Assembly: GCA_003283415.1 (NCBI GenBank)
Contig: QBXH01000005.1
Coordinates: 1-63,375 of the forward strand
Reading direction: 5' to 3'
Source: Prochlorococcus sp. AG-321-E21
Lineage (GTDB): Bacteria > Cyanobacteriota > Cyanobacteriia > PCC-6307 > Cyanobiaceae
DNA: 63,375 bases
Under the pieces are notes generated by a model. The model saw nothing but the letters and a program-made list of their open reading frames with translations, was not told the DNA's origin and did no database searches. The stretch's first letter is position 1. Every line of letters begins with the position of its first letter. The position numbers and the translations under genes are program-made. This document shows, one piece after another, positions 52,652-63,245 of this stretch.

Positions 52652-55296
52652 ATTAGGAGCTTTGTCCTCAAGTCTTTTCTTGCATATTCCAAAGCGTCAT
52701 TTAATTTATCAGTATCTTTAGCACCCGCCTGTGCAAAGTTAGGTTTACCTCCCCCTCCTCCAGAGCAAATACGTGAAATATCATTAATTAATTTCCCAGC
52801 ATGCATACCTCTTTTAACTAAGTCTTGGCCAACCGACACAACAAATAACAATTTTCTATTTTCCTTTTCTGGTATTCCTCCAAGAATCACAACAGATTTA
52901 TCACCCAATTTAGAAGTTAAATCTAATGCTGCAGATTGCAAAGACCTGCCATCTAATCCGTCAAGTTGACTAATAATCAGCGAAAACAATCCGATTTTTT
53001 TTACTGAAGAACTTAGTGAAGAGTATTTAAAATAAGCTATTTCATCCTTCATTTTTTGTATTTCTTTATTTTTGTTAATCAACTCTGATTGTAATGAATT
53101 AACCCTTTCAAACAGCTGTGAAGGACTTGCTTTTAATAGATCACTAAGTTTACTTACTGTATTTTCTCTTTCTTTAAAATAATCTAATACTAACGTTCCA
53201 GATAATGCCTCTATCCTTCTTATTCCTGAAGATATTCCTAATTCGCTAATAATTTTAAAGCTAACAACTTCAGATGTTTTTCGAACATGTGTCCCCCCAC
53301 AAAGCTCCATAGAAACACCTGGAACATCAACCACCCGAACAACATCTCCATATTTCTCTCCAAACATAGCTAGAGCTCCTGCTTTAAGAGCATCATCCTT
53401 ACTCATACTTTTCACTTCGATAGGGTGATTTTCTAAGATCCAGGTATTTACCAAAGATTCGATTTTTAAAATTTGTTCTTTAGATAAAGGTTGAGGAGAA
53501 TTAAAATCGAACCGTAATTTATTAAAAGCTACTAATGAGCCTCGCTGACTAACATTCTCATCAATAACTAATTTGAGAGCTGATTGTAGTAAATGAGTAG
53601 CAGTATGATTTGATTCGGCTTTTGCTCTATTGGAATTATCAACTTTAGTTTCAACTAACTGATTTCTGCAAATTTCTCCTTTTTTTACCGTTCCACAATG
53701 CAAAAATATATTTTTTTTTCTTATGACTTTATCTATATAGATTTCCATTCCATCCCCAGAGATAGTTCCTGTATCACCAATTTGACCTCCTGATTCTCCA
53801 TAAAATGATGTTTGATCGAGAATAATTTGAACAACTTGTCCTTGAATAGCTTTTTCTACAGAGTTTGAATCAAAAAATATTCCCTTCACTAATCCTTGAG
53901 AATTTAAAGAATCATATCCTTCAAAAATAGTTTGATCAAATAAATCTATTTCTCTTTCAATTGATCCTTTCAAAGTTAAATCAATTTTTTGAGAAGCTGC
54001 TTTTGCTCTTTCTTTTTGTGCCTCCATTTCTGTTGTAAAACCCTCTAAATCAACACTTATATTATTTTCTTCAAGTATTTCAGTAGTTAACTCTAAAGGA
54101 AATCCATAGGTATCATATAGTTCAAAAGCTTTAGATCCAGAGATTAATTTTTCGCCAGAACTTATAAAATCATTTAATAATTTTTCACCTCGATCTAAAG
54201 TTTCAAGAAATCTTTTTTCCTCGATATCGGTCTCTCTTAAAATTCGTTCTTTATTAATCTTTAAATCTGGATAGGTATTTTGCATCAAACTAATACCTAT
54301 AGATGCAAGCTTAGAAACAAAATTATCTTGTATAGCTAATAATCTGCCATGCCTAATCATCCTTCTCAACAATCTTCGCAAGATATATCCCCTGCCTAGA
54401 TTACTAGCAACCACTCCATCAGAAATTAAATGAATAATCGCTCTAGTATGATCGCCAAGTATTTTTAATGAAATCTGAGTACGTTCATCAGAAGAAAAAT
54501 AATTAATCTTGGCGATAAACGCAGCCTCTTTTATAATTGGTAAAATTAAATCAGTTTCATAATTATTTGTCTTTTTTTGAAGAATTTGAGCCATACGTTC
54601 AAGCCCCATCCCAGTATCAATATTTTTAAACTCAAGATTTGTTAATATGCCATTTGAATCGCGATTATATTGCATGAATACAAGATTATAAAATTCAATA
54701 AAACGATTTCCGTCTTCTAGATCAATATTGTTAAGTCCTTTTTCAGGATAAAAATCATAATAAAGTTCTGAACAAGGACCACATGGACCTGTAGCGCCAG
54801 AAGACCAAAAATTATCCTTTTCATCTAACTGAATTATTCTATTTGGCTTTATCCCAATATCATCTCTCCAAATTTTTTCTGATTCATGGTCTTCATTAAA
54901 AACACTAATGATAATATTCTCTGGTTTAAGATGATATACATCAGTTACTAATTCCCAAGCCCACTGAATAGCCTCTTTTTTAAAATAATCTCCAAAAGAA
55001 AAATTACCTAACATTTCAAAAAAAGTATGATGTCTTGCAGTAACACCTACGTTTTCAATATCGTTAGTTCTTATACACTTTTGACTTGATGAGGCTCTAG
55101 GAGATGGTCTATTCCTTAACCCCAAAAATACAGGTTTAAAAGGTAGCATCCCAGCAATTGTTAGCATCACTGTGGGATCTTCTGGAATCAAAGAAGAACT
55201 AGATATGACCAAATGTGATTTACTTTCATAAAAATCTAAAAAGGCTTTTCTTATTTCATCACCTGTAATTGGAGTGGTTTTAGTTTGAGATTTCAT
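52636..55296 (-). CDS. alaS: Alanyl-tRNA synthetase
   Basis: This enzyme charges tRNA-Ala and edits mischarged Ser and Gly (886 aa). Motifs: [14 protein letters not shown] at the start, [15 protein letters not shown], the GMGLERM motif 3, then the editing domain with HTATHLL and CGGTHV zinc-binding histidines and cysteine, and the C-terminal DHHA1 domain with [16 protein letters not shown]. All domains are complete. ATG at 55296; 116 bases separate it from the divergent flavodiiron gene. Confidence 0.97.
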   Translation of the reverse strand: MKSQTKTTPITGDEIRKAFLDFYESKSHLVISSSSLIPEDPTVMLTIAGMLPFKPVFLGLRNRPSPRASSSQKCIRTNDIENVGVTARHHTFFEMLGNFSFGDYFKKEAIQWAWELVTDVYHLKPENIIISVFNEDHESEKIWRDDIGIKPNRIIQLDEKDNFWSSGATGPCGPCSELYYDFYPEKGLNNIDLEDGNRFIEFYNLVFMQYNRDSNGILTNLEFKNIDTGMGLERMAQILQKKTNNYETDLILPIIKEAAFIAKINYFSSDERTQISLKILGDHTRAIIHLISDGVVASNLGRGYILRRLLRRMIRHGRLLAIQDNFVSKLASIGISLMQNTYPDLKINKERILRETDIEEKRFLETLDRGEKLLNDFISSGEKLISGSKAFELYDTYGFPLELTTEILEENNISVDLEGFTTEMEAQKERAKAASQKIDLTLKGSIEREIDLFDQTIFEGYDSLNSQGLVKGIFFDSNSVEKAIQGQVVQIILDQTSFYGESGGQIGDTGTISGDGMEIYIDKVIRKKNIFLHCGTVKKGEICRNQLVETKVDNSNRAKAESNHTATHLLQSALKLVIDENVSQRGSLVAFNKLRFDFNSPQPLSKEQILKIESLVNTWILENHPIEVKSMSKDDALKAGALAMFGEKYGDVVRVVDVPGVSMELCGGTHVRKTSEVVSFKIISELGISSGIRRIEALSGTLVLDYFKERENTVSKLSDLLKASPSQLFERVNSLQSELINKNKEIQKMKDEIAYFKYSSLSSSVKKIGLFSLIISQLDGLDGRSLQSAALDLTSKLGDKSVVILGGIPEKENRKLLFVVSVGQDLVKRGMHAGKLINDISRICSGGGGGKPNFAQAGAKDTDKLNDALEYARKDLRTKLLIYSDK

Positions 55297-55412
55297 TTAT
55301 AACAGGATCAATAATGGGGTGATTAAAAAACACAAATTCGGTAATTCCACACTTAGATTCACACGGATTTATATTGTATATAACTAATGTCATAATACTA
55401 AAGAATCATAGT

Positions 55413-57188
55413 ATGATAACTTCTGCGAAAACAAGTATTTCAGAGATGAATAAAGTTGAGCAAAAATTATCTGTGCAATATGAAACTTTTGCTGATGATA
55501 CAAGTGCAATTAGATCCCTAGACTGGGATCGAAGTAGATTTGATATTGAATTTGGATTAAGAAATGGAACTACATACAATAGTTTTATCATTAGAGGCGA
55601 AAAACTAGCAATAATTGATACGAGTCACTCTAAATTTGAACAATTATGGTTTGAGCAATTACTAAAAGAAGTTGATCCACTAAAAATTGATTATTTAATT
55701 ACTAGTCATACAGAACCAGACCACTCAGGTTTAATTGGAAACCTAATAAACCTTAATCCAAACATAACCTTAGTTGGTTCAAAATTAGCTCTCAAATTTA
55801 TTGAGGACCAAATACATATTCCATTTAAAAGTTTAGAAGTCAAAAGTGGACAATATTTAGATCTTGGTGCTAATTCCAAAAGCGGGATAAGCCATAATAT
55901 TGAATTTATAAGTGCCCCAAATTTACATTGGCCTGATACTATTTTCTCCTTCGATCACGGTACAAAGGTCTTATATACATGTGATGCATTTGGACTGCAT
56001 TATTGCTCTAATGAATTCTTTGATAGTGATCAAAAGGAAATATATGATGATTTTCGTTTTTACTACGATTGCCTGATGGGTCCGAATGCAAGAAGTGTTC
56101 TGCAAGCTATCAAAAGAATAGATAAGTTGCCTGAACTTAAAACTATAGCGGTTGGTCATGGACCTTTGCTTCATAATCAAGTCGAGTTTTGGAAAGAAAA
56201 GTATTTAGAGTGGAGTAGTAATAAGAGTAAAGGTAATGAATTTGTATCTGTTTGCTACATAAGCGATTATGGGTATTGTGATCGACTAAGCCAATCTATA
56301 TCTCATGGAATAAGTAAGGCAGATGCTCAGGTCCAATTAATTGATTTAAGATCTTCAGATTCTCAAGAATTAACAGGTTTAATTTCAGAATCTAAAGCCG
56401 TTGTAATCCCAACCTGGCCAGTAAATTCAGATAATGAATTAAAAGAGTCTCTTGGCACTCTCTTTGCCGCGTTAAAACCTAAACAATTTACAGCTGTTTA
56501 TGATGCATTCGGAGGAAATGATGAGCCGATAGATTCATTAGCAAATAAATTAAGAGAATTAGGACAAAAAGAGGCCTTTTTACCCCTTAGAGTTAAAAAT
56601 ATTCCAGATCCAATTATCTATCAACAATTTGAAGAAGCTGGAACTGACTTAGGACAATTGATTAATAAGAAGAAAAACATTGCTTCAATGAAAAGTCTCG
56701 ATTCAAAATTGGATAAAGCTTTAGGGAGATTAAGTGGAGGTTTATATGTCGTTACAGCTAGTCAAGGGGAAGGTTCGACTTTTAGACAAAGCGCGATGGT
56801 AGCAAGCTGGGTGAGTCAGGCAAGTTTTAGCCCTCCTGGTATTACAGTTGCAGTAGCAAAAGATAGAGCTATTGAATCTTACATGCAAGTTGGAGAAGGT
56901 TTTATAGTTAATATTTTGCGAGAAGATAACTATCAAAAAATGTTTAGACATTTTTTAAAAAGATTTGCACCTGGAGCTGATAGATTTGCTGGTGTAGATG
57001 TAGTGAACAACATCGCCAATGGTGGACCAGTACTTTCTGATTCTCTCGCGTTTTTAGATTGTAAAGTGAGTTCCAGATTGGAGACTCCAGATCATTGGAT
57101 TATTTACGGTATCGTTGAAAATGGGAGTGTCTCAGATTTATCCTGTAAAACAGCCGTTCATCATAGGAAAGTTGCTAATCACTACTAA
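55413..57188 (+). CDS. flv3: Flavodiiron protein Flv3-like (intact diiron site)
   Basis: This three-domain flavodiiron protein of 591 aa is built of a beta-lactamase-like domain, a flavodoxin domain (about 280-430) and a flavin reductase domain (about 455-591). All diiron ligands are present: H99-x-E101-x-D103-H104 (HTEPDH), H172 (NLHWPD), D191 (YTCDAFG) and H249 (VGHGP). With Flv1 it reduces O2 to water using electrons after photosystem I, the Mehler-like safety valve under fluctuating light (family knowledge). ATG at 55413 is preferred over an upstream TTG. It is 15 bases from the next gene. Confidence 0.9.
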   Translation: MITSAKTSISEMNKVEQKLSVQYETFADDTSAIRSLDWDRSRFDIEFGLRNGTTYNSFIIRGEKLAIIDTSHSKFEQLWFEQLLKEVDPLKIDYLITSHTEPDHSGLIGNLINLNPNITLVGSKLALKFIEDQIHIPFKSLEVKSGQYLDLGANSKSGISHNIEFISAPNLHWPDTIFSFDHGTKVLYTCDAFGLHYCSNEFFDSDQKEIYDDFRFYYDCLMGPNARSVLQAIKRIDKLPELKTIAVGHGPLLHNQVEFWKEKYLEWSSNKSKGNEFVSVCYISDYGYCDRLSQSISHGISKADAQVQLIDLRSSDSQELTGLISESKAVVIPTWPVNSDNELKESLGTLFAALKPKQFTAVYDAFGGNDEPIDSLANKLRELGQKEAFLPLRVKNIPDPIIYQQFEEAGTDLGQLINKKKNIASMKSLDSKLDKALGRLSGGLYVVTASQGEGSTFRQSAMVASWVSQASFSPPGITVAVAKDRAIESYMQVGEGFIVNILREDNYQKMFRHFLKRFAPGADRFAGVDVVNNIANGGPVLSDSLAFLDCKVSSRLETPDHWIIYGIVENGSVSDLSCKTAVHHRKVANHY

Positions 57189-57203
57189 AATTAATCCTTA
57201 AAG

Positions 57204-59006
57204 ATGTCAGATACTAATGCAAGTTTACTTTTAGAAAATAAAAACTTATCAACATTTGAAATTAGCGAGAACTTAACCTGCATCAGATTTCTAGATCAAA
57301 ATAAAGAAAGATTTGAACTGGAATTTAATCTTGAGAAAGGAACATCATTCAATACTTTTTTAATCATAAGTGATGATGAATTATTCATTATTCATCCGCC
57401 TGAAAAAGAATATTCAAATTCACTTAATAAAGTAATTTCTAATTTTTTGAATCAGTTTAAATTCACCAAAATCAACATTATTACTGGGCATGTAAATCCT
57501 AAAATTATTGAAACTCTAAAGTCAATCAGTTTTCAATTTAGGAACTTAACTATCACGTGCTCGAATCCTGGGTTTAAGCTAATTAATGAACTTTGGAATC
57601 AAAGGAATCCAAATTTAAAAACTTTTATTGAGCAAGAATTACCCAAAATTAACATCGTAAAAAAAGAACTTACTTTAGAACTAGAAAATATTTCATTAAA
57701 ACTATTTCCTGTTCCAACTGCCCGGTGGCCTGGTGGATTAATCGTTTATGAAGAGAATCAAGAACTACTTTTAAGTGAAAAAATATTTTCTGCGCATTTA
57801 GCATCCGCAGAATGGTCAGAAACTAACCGAATAAGTACAGAAACTGATAGGAAACATTTTTATGATTGCCTTATGGCACCAATGTCTAATCAAATCGTAT
57901 CAATAACTGAAAAAATTTCTGAACTAGACATTAAAACTATCGCTCCTCTCCACGGTCCAGCAATAGAGTATAGCTTAAAAAGCTTCTTGAATGACTACAT
58001 TAGATGGGGAGAAAATCTTGCAACCAACAAATCTAAAATTGTCTTGATATACGCAAGTGCTTATGGCAATACAGCTTCAATAGGTGATGCATTAGCTAAA
58101 GGTGTAAATAGAACTTCAGTAGAAGTTGAAAGTATTAACTGTGAATTTACATCTAATGATGGACTTATCGAATCTATTCAAAATGCTGATGGATATCTAA
58201 TCGGATCGCCTACTTTGGGTGGACACGCCCCAACTCCAATAGTAAGTGCTCTTGGAACTCTGTTATCAGAGGGCAGTAGAGATAAACCAGTGGGCATTTT
58301 TGGTAGTTTCGGATGGAGCGGAGAAGCAATAGATTTGCTTGAAACCAAATTAAAAGATGGTGGCTTTAAATTTAGTTTTGATCCAATAAGAATAAAATTT
58401 AGTCCTAATAAACCAAAAATTAAAGAGCTAGAGGAAATTGGGACACATTTTGGGAGAAAAATTTTAAAAAAAGCTAAACAAAAACTTAGAAAATCAGATA
58501 CCGGAATGATATCTAGTAAAACCGATCCAACATTACAAGCACTTGGAAGAGTACTAGGTTCACTGTGTGTTTTAACTGCCTCAAAAGGGAAAGATCAAAA
58601 TAATGTAAAAGGGGCTATGCTTGCATCTTGGGTAAGCCAAGCAAGTTTTTCTCCTCCAGGTTTAAGTATTGCGGTAGCAAAAGATAGATCGGTGGAATCA
58701 CTTCTTCAAAAAGGGGACTCTTTCGCATTAAATATTCTTAGCGAAAAAAATTTCAGGGGGCCTTTAAAAAGGTTTACAAAACCTTTCTCACCTGGAGAAG
58801 ATCGATTTGCAGGATTAGATATTGAATTAACACCTAATAATCAAGTAATTATTCCCGAGTCATTAGCATGGTTAGATGCTTCTGTGAAAGAAAGAATGGA
58901 ATGCGGAGATCATTGGGTAATATATGCTGAGGTTTTACACGGAGATATATTAAAATCTGATAATCTTACTGCTGTTCATCACCGCAAGAGTGGAGCCAAC
59001 TACTAA
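57204..59006 (+). CDS. flv1: Flavodiiron protein Flv1-like (degenerate diiron site)
   Basis: This paralogue of 600 aa has the same three domains: lactamase, flavodoxin (ASAYGNTASIGDALAKG, about 280-295) and flavin reductase (VSQASFSPPGLSIAVAKDRS). Diiron ligands are mostly replaced. The HxExDH motif reads GHVNPKI (E to N98, D to K100, H to I101), the lone histidine is Arg (TARWPGG) and the Asp is Lys (SEKIF); one histidine remains (LHGPA). This is the pattern of Flv1-type subunits, which act only as hetero-oligomers with Flv3. It follows flv3 by 15 bases. Confidence 0.9.
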   Translation: MSDTNASLLLENKNLSTFEISENLTCIRFLDQNKERFELEFNLEKGTSFNTFLIISDDELFIIHPPEKEYSNSLNKVISNFLNQFKFTKINIITGHVNPKIIETLKSISFQFRNLTITCSNPGFKLINELWNQRNPNLKTFIEQELPKINIVKKELTLELENISLKLFPVPTARWPGGLIVYEENQELLLSEKIFSAHLASAEWSETNRISTETDRKHFYDCLMAPMSNQIVSITEKISELDIKTIAPLHGPAIEYSLKSFLNDYIRWGENLATNKSKIVLIYASAYGNTASIGDALAKGVNRTSVEVESINCEFTSNDGLIESIQNADGYLIGSPTLGGHAPTPIVSALGTLLSEGSRDKPVGIFGSFGWSGEAIDLLETKLKDGGFKFSFDPIRIKFSPNKPKIKELEEIGTHFGRKILKKAKQKLRKSDTGMISSKTDPTLQALGRVLGSLCVLTASKGKDQNNVKGAMLASWVSQASFSPPGLSIAVAKDRSVESLLQKGDSFALNILSEKNFRGPLKRFTKPFSPGEDRFAGLDIELTPNNQVIIPESLAWLDASVKERMECGDHWVIYAEVLHGDILKSDNLTAVHHRKSGANY

Positions 59007-59024
59007 ACCAAATTATTTTTACTT

Positions 59025-59549
59025 ATGACTCAAACAAAAGATCTAATAATCATTTCAGCTAGTTGCGGGAAAAATCTAGAACTTTCAAAAAAATTTCAGG
59101 AAAAAAGTAATGAACTGCAATTTAATTCTGAAATTTTAGATCTTACTACTTTTGATATTCCTTTATTCAATCCACGAATTCATACCAAAGCAAATATTCC
59201 AAATGAAATAGTTGAAATAAAAGAAAAGCTTTTTGCTACTGAAAAATGGATTATATGTTCGCCTGAATATAACGGTTCGATACCTCCAATTCTTTCAAAT
59301 TTAATAGCATGGCTTTCCGTCTCAGGAGACGATTTTAGGAATTTATTTAATGGTCAGCCAATTGCGATTGCAACTTTTTCTGGTGGAGTTGGATTAGAAT
59401 TGTTAACCTCATTACGAATCCAATTAGTACATTTAGGAAGTCAAGTGTTGGGTAGGCAGCTATTATCTTCATTCAGTAAACCAGTAGATATAAAAACAAT
59501 AGAAGATATAATTCAACGACTATCACAAATGAAAAAATTAAAACTATAA
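59025..59549 (+). CDS. NADPH-dependent FMN reductase family protein
   Basis: This flavodoxin-like protein of 174 aa has the fold of NADPH:FMN reductases (Pfam FMN_red). The FMN-loop ISASCGKNLEL is at about residues 10-20, the characteristic CSPEYNGSIPPILSNLIAWLS at about 77-97 in two adjacent segments, and a glycine loop TFSGGVGLE near 115-123. It sits 18 bases downstream of the Flv1-like gene, so it may supply reduced FMN or electrons to that pair (inference from operon context). Cytosolic, no signal. Confidence 0.85.
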   Translation: MTQTKDLIIISASCGKNLELSKKFQEKSNELQFNSEILDLTTFDIPLFNPRIHTKANIPNEIVEIKEKLFATEKWIICSPEYNGSIPPILSNLIAWLSVSGDDFRNLFNGQPIAIATFSGGVGLELLTSLRIQLVHLGSQVLGRQLLSSFSKPVDIKTIEDIIQRLSQMKKLKL

Positions 59550-59581
59550 TTTCTTTTTATAAAAATTTAAACTAATTATAT

Positions 59582-61369
59582 TTATTTATTTTCATTCCAA
59601 ACTTTTAAAACTTCTCTGGCCATAGGTAGTGCATGTACAGATCCTCCTCCTGGGGTATTTTGTGCAAAAGCAACTATTAATAACTCACTTTTATCTGAAG
59701 GAGTAAAGCAAACAAACCACGCATGATCTGAACCTCCTTCTCCGTCTTCAGCAGTACCTGTTTTACCAGAAACTGGAGGTAAATTAGATACTCCATAATT
59801 AATAGAAACTCCGGTTCCAGATTCAACTACTTTTCTTAATCCATTTTTTACTAACTGAATATGGTTTGGATCAATATCAATTTTTATACGGTTTTGATTT
59901 AAAATGGATTGACCCTCTTTAGATAAATGAGGAGTTACTAAATAACCACCATTCGCAATTGCTGCATAAGCGCGAGCTATTTGAATAGGCGTTACTTGAA
60001 CAACAAATTGACCAATTGCCATACTAGCAATATCTTCTGGCACCCAAGGAGTTTTTCCTGGTTCACCCCATCCTCTACCGTCCTTAGCCCATTGACTACT
60101 TGCTACTAACCCTATATTTTCTTGTTCGGAAATTTCTATTCCAGACAAGGCGGTAAAGCCAAACTTTTTAGAGGTATTATAAATTTCATCTACACCTACC
60201 CCATGGCCAATTTGATAAAAAAAGGTATTACTTGAAACTCTCAAAGCATCCTCATATCCTATTGTTCCAAACCCTAAATCATTATGTTCTCTAAAGCATT
60301 GACTTCCATATGTAATACAAGATTTAGTTTCTAAAAAAGTTTCGACAGGGAACTTTCCACTTTCTAAACCTGCAATAGCCGTTACAATTTTCCAAACACT
60401 TCCTGGATCATATGCATTTAAAGCTCTGTTAAATAATGGTTTAGATGGCGAATTAAATAATGCATCATATTCTTTTTGAGGCTTAAAATCTTTTGAAAAA
60501 AAATTCAAATCAAACGTTGGTTTACTAGCCATTGCTTTTATTGCCCCATCTCTTGGATCCATAACAATTATGGCTCCTCCATTTTTATCTTTAAGGACTT
60601 CTTCAGCAACTAATTGTAAGTTTAAATCAATTGTTAATTGAATATCTTTACCTTGTTTTGATGGTTTAATACCTAAAGATTTTGTGAACGTTCCCGAAGA
60701 GTTTACTTCAATCATTTCTCCTCCCCATTCCCCTCTTATATGATCTTCATAAACAAACTCAACTCCAGTTCTTCCTATTAAATCATTAAATTTATAACCT
60801 TTTTTAGACAAAATATTAAATTCTGAATCTGTTATGGGCTGCGTATAACCAATAACATGAGAAGCAACATTTTTAAAAGGATAATTTCTAATCATTTTTG
60901 TTGAAATCTCCATACCATTTAGGATATTTTCATTTTCTTTAAATTTGATAACTTGATCAACTTTTAAATCATCTAAAAGAGTTATTGAAAAATTATTATT
61001 TTTTAAACCATCAGAATATTTCTTTTGAAATGAATCAGCTGAAATATTGAATAATTTCGAAATTTTTGATTTATAAATGTGCCATGAATTTTCACTAACA
61101 TATTGAGGTTTAATTATTAAAGAGTACTTAAAACGGCTATCTGCCAAAACCAATCCATTTTTATCGAGTATTCGGCCTCTAATTGGTTGAGTTGCAATTA
61201 GCCTAATTCTATTTTCGTCAGACATTTTTTTATAATTGTCATTATTTAGTAATTGCAAAAAAATTAATCTAAATAATATTAATAAAAAAGTAAATACAGT
61301 AATTGAATAAAAAATCAAAGGCTGTCTGTTCAAATTCGGAAACTTATTATTGAAATTACTATTTTTCAA
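59582..61369 (-). CDS. mrdA: Penicillin-binding protein 2 (class B transpeptidase)
   Basis: This elongasome transpeptidase of 595 aa cross-links peptidoglycan during cell elongation. A single N-terminal membrane helix (about residues 17-40) is followed by a pedestal domain (about 55-235) and the transpeptidase: S324-x-x-K327 (PGSVWK), SxN in RVSSNTFF and KTG in SGKTGTAEDG. The order and GGSDHAWFVCFTP tail identify PBP2 rather than FtsI. ATG at 61369, 5 bases downstream of the 50-aa frame, whose translation it may be coupled to. Confidence 0.94.
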   Translation of the reverse strand: MKNSNFNNKFPNLNRQPLIFYSITVFTFLLILFRLIFLQLLNNDNYKKMSDENRIRLIATQPIRGRILDKNGLVLADSRFKYSLIIKPQYVSENSWHIYKSKISKLFNISADSFQKKYSDGLKNNNFSITLLDDLKVDQVIKFKENENILNGMEISTKMIRNYPFKNVASHVIGYTQPITDSEFNILSKKGYKFNDLIGRTGVEFVYEDHIRGEWGGEMIEVNSSGTFTKSLGIKPSKQGKDIQLTIDLNLQLVAEEVLKDKNGGAIIVMDPRDGAIKAMASKPTFDLNFFSKDFKPQKEYDALFNSPSKPLFNRALNAYDPGSVWKIVTAIAGLESGKFPVETFLETKSCITYGSQCFREHNDLGFGTIGYEDALRVSSNTFFYQIGHGVGVDEIYNTSKKFGFTALSGIEISEQENIGLVASSQWAKDGRGWGEPGKTPWVPEDIASMAIGQFVVQVTPIQIARAYAAIANGGYLVTPHLSKEGQSILNQNRIKIDIDPNHIQLVKNGLRKVVESGTGVSINYGVSNLPPVSGKTGTAEDGEGGSDHAWFVCFTPSDKSELLIVAFAQNTPGGGSVHALPMAREVLKVWNENK

Positions 61370-61373
61370 AAGT

Positions 61374-61526
61374 TTACATCTCTTTCTGTAAAAACTTTTT
61401 TTCTAACAAATTAATAATCTCTTTAATACTTTTTAATTTTTGAGCTAAAAATTGATAATCATTAAGAGTCTTTCCTTTCTCAAATTCCAAACTTGATATA
61501 TCTTTTTCTTGGTCTTTGTTTTCCAT
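61374..61526 (-). CDS. Small coiled-coil-like protein, 50 aa
   Basis: This frame was read by hand from ATG 61526 to TAA 61374. The 50-aa product is charged, rich in Lys and Glu, and has heptad-like spacing of Leu and Ile (LAQKLKSIKEIINLLEKKFL, about residues 27-46), suggesting a coiled coil. It ends 4 bases upstream of the mrdA start, which supports translational coupling and perhaps a role in the elongasome (inference). No family known to me. Confidence 0.6.
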   Translation of the reverse strand: MENKDQEKDISSLEFEKGKTLNDYQFLAQKLKSIKEIINLLEKKFLQKEM

Positions 61527-61631
61527 AAATCTACTAAAAAATTAATTTATTCACTATTGTTATTTTATAATATCCCAAATAATAAATTAGAAAGCGTCAA
61601 AATAATTTGAAATTTCATTTAATAAAGGTAC

Positions 61632-62240
61632 TTAAATTGACTGATCTAAGCCTTGTTCAAAATAAGGATTGCAGCTATTTTTTGAAACACCTAAAGACCA
61701 ACCAATGAATGCTGAGATAAATAAAATAACAACCATTGGCATTAGGGCTTGCTGAGTATTTTCAAGACTTAGCCATTCCTTCCAACTTCTGATAAATCTA
61801 TCTCTTTGGAATTTTCTTTTTTCATTTTCTTCAGCCCTAGCTTTTTTTGCAAAAGACTTTTTAACCCACTTTTCAAAAGGTAGCTTTTTTGTAATTGACA
61901 TTTTCCTCTCAACTTCTAATAATTGTCCAGAGTTAAGGTGTGGATGAAATGTGCTTATAAGCTCTAGAGTCTTCAGAAACATTTCTATACTTGCATCTTT
62001 TATTAGCTTTTGATCTTGACTTAAATCAGCCCAATCAATTTCGGGATAAAATCGATTTCTATTTGGGTGGATTTGGTCTTCTGACATTTGTCCAGGTTCT
62101 CTTAACCATCTATTTGTGTTTTCATCAAACCTTCTCCAATACAAAAATGGATTAATAAAGATTGTTTTACCTGCAATTTTGACAACATCTTGTTGTAAAT
62201 GATTGCTAACTTTATTATCAGGACTTTTAGGTTTAACCAA
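61632..62240 (-). CDS. Hypothetical protein with C-terminal membrane anchor
   Basis: This protein of 202 aa has a long charged cytosolic part and one C-terminal transmembrane helix (about residues 165-182). The N-terminal half contains INPFLYWRRFDENTNRWLR (about 29-47) and FYPEIDWADLSQDQ, rich in Trp and Tyr, which look conserved. The segment before the helix is strongly basic (FAKKARAEENEKRKFQRDR). The start is TTG at 62240. No family is recognised; cyanobacteria-specific, by inference. The gene lies between mrdA's small partner and the nuclease on the same strand. Confidence 0.65.
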   Translation of the reverse strand: MVKPKSPDNKVSNHLQQDVVKIAGKTIFINPFLYWRRFDENTNRWLREPGQMSEDQIHPNRNRFYPEIDWADLSQDQKLIKDASIEMFLKTLELISTFHPHLNSGQLLEVERKMSITKKLPFEKWVKKSFAKKARAEENEKRKFQRDRFIRSWKEWLSLENTQQALMPMVVILFISAFIGWSLGVSKNSCNPYFEQGLDQSI

Positions 62241-62326
62241 AATCTAAAATTTATTATCTACTTAAAGATTATCTTTATTTAAAAATTTTTCCAGAAATAA
62301 TAAATAATATTATTTCTTCATTGTTA

Positions 62327-63043
62327 TTAATTAATTTTTGACAACTGCCAACGCTTTTTTAAATAATTACAATATTCACATTTAATAGATGGGGGAGGAA
62401 ACTCATTAGATCTCAGTAGCTTTACTGTTTGAAGAACTTTGCCTTCTACCCATGAGGAAGAACAATCTAACTTAATAAAATGCACATCAAATTTTAGCTG
62501 ATTATTAAAAAATTTTTCGTTCTTTTTTCCATTGAAATAAAGAAGATATGCTTCATCTGCAACTTTGAAACCATTTTTTTTAAATAGCCACTGATACATC
62601 TCTAGTTGTCTTTTATATGCTTTTGCATAATCATATTTATTGAAAGTTTCAAACCAATCAAAATTATTTCTTGATGTTGCTTTTACATCAACAATAATTA
62701 ACTCTCCATTCTTTTTTTGCCAGACATCATCAACTGCGCCACCAAAATCATAATTATGATCAATGGATTTATACCTTATTCCTTTAAAATTACTTCTCCA
62801 AATATCTATATCTTTATGTTTAAAAGGTACAGCATCAATATTATACTCAATAAATAAAGGATGAGGTTCCTGTCTCTCTCGATAAAAATCAAACTCATTT
62901 TTACATAAATTATCTACAGCAATATTTAAAGTAAATGGTAATGATGGAGGTTTTATTTTATACTTTTTATCAAGAACGCAACATCTAGGGCAAGTAAGAT
63001 ATTTTTCAACAGTAGACCTACTTAATTTAATAGATTCATCCAT
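62327..63043 (-). CDS. Stand-alone PD-(D/E)XK nuclease, Cas4/AddB-like
   Basis: This protein of 238 aa has the PD-(D/E)XK nuclease core. A GAVDD metal aspartate pair (D105, D106) precedes IIVDVKAT (D119-x-K121), followed by QLEMYQWL (Q146, Y150), the order found in Cas4, AddB and RecB-type nucleases. Cysteines occur as CPRCC at 18-22 and C222-x2-C225 at the other end, able to form a zinc or 4Fe-4S cluster closing the fold. No cas1, cas2 or repeats are in the window, so this is a chromosomal relative with an unknown repair role. Confidence 0.75.
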   Translation of the reverse strand: MDESIKLSRSTVEKYLTCPRCCVLDKKYKIKPPSLPFTLNIAVDNLCKNEFDFYRERQEPHPLFIEYNIDAVPFKHKDIDIWRSNFKGIRYKSIDHNYDFGGAVDDVWQKKNGELIIVDVKATSRNNFDWFETFNKYDYAKAYKRQLEMYQWLFKKNGFKVADEAYLLYFNGKKNEKFFNNQLKFDVHFIKLDCSSSWVEGKVLQTVKLLRSNEFPPPSIKCEYCNYLKKRWQLSKIN

Positions 63044-63245
63044 AATTATTTTGTAAGAAAATTAAGGATATAAAAAATAATTAGAGTATTTTTATTCATA
63101 CTTAATAGCAACACAATTATTATGATCTAAAGCAGAGTCATATCAGTTGGTTTGAGCACAGCATAACATAAAATTTGTTATTCATAACTCATATGCAATC
63201 TCGTTTTAGGAAAAGTTTTTATGATTCAGAGAAATAATTAATTCC

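Noticed and set aside
62327..63043. Cas4-like gene as part of a CRISPR locus
   Set aside because: No direct-repeat array and no other cas gene were seen anywhere in the window.
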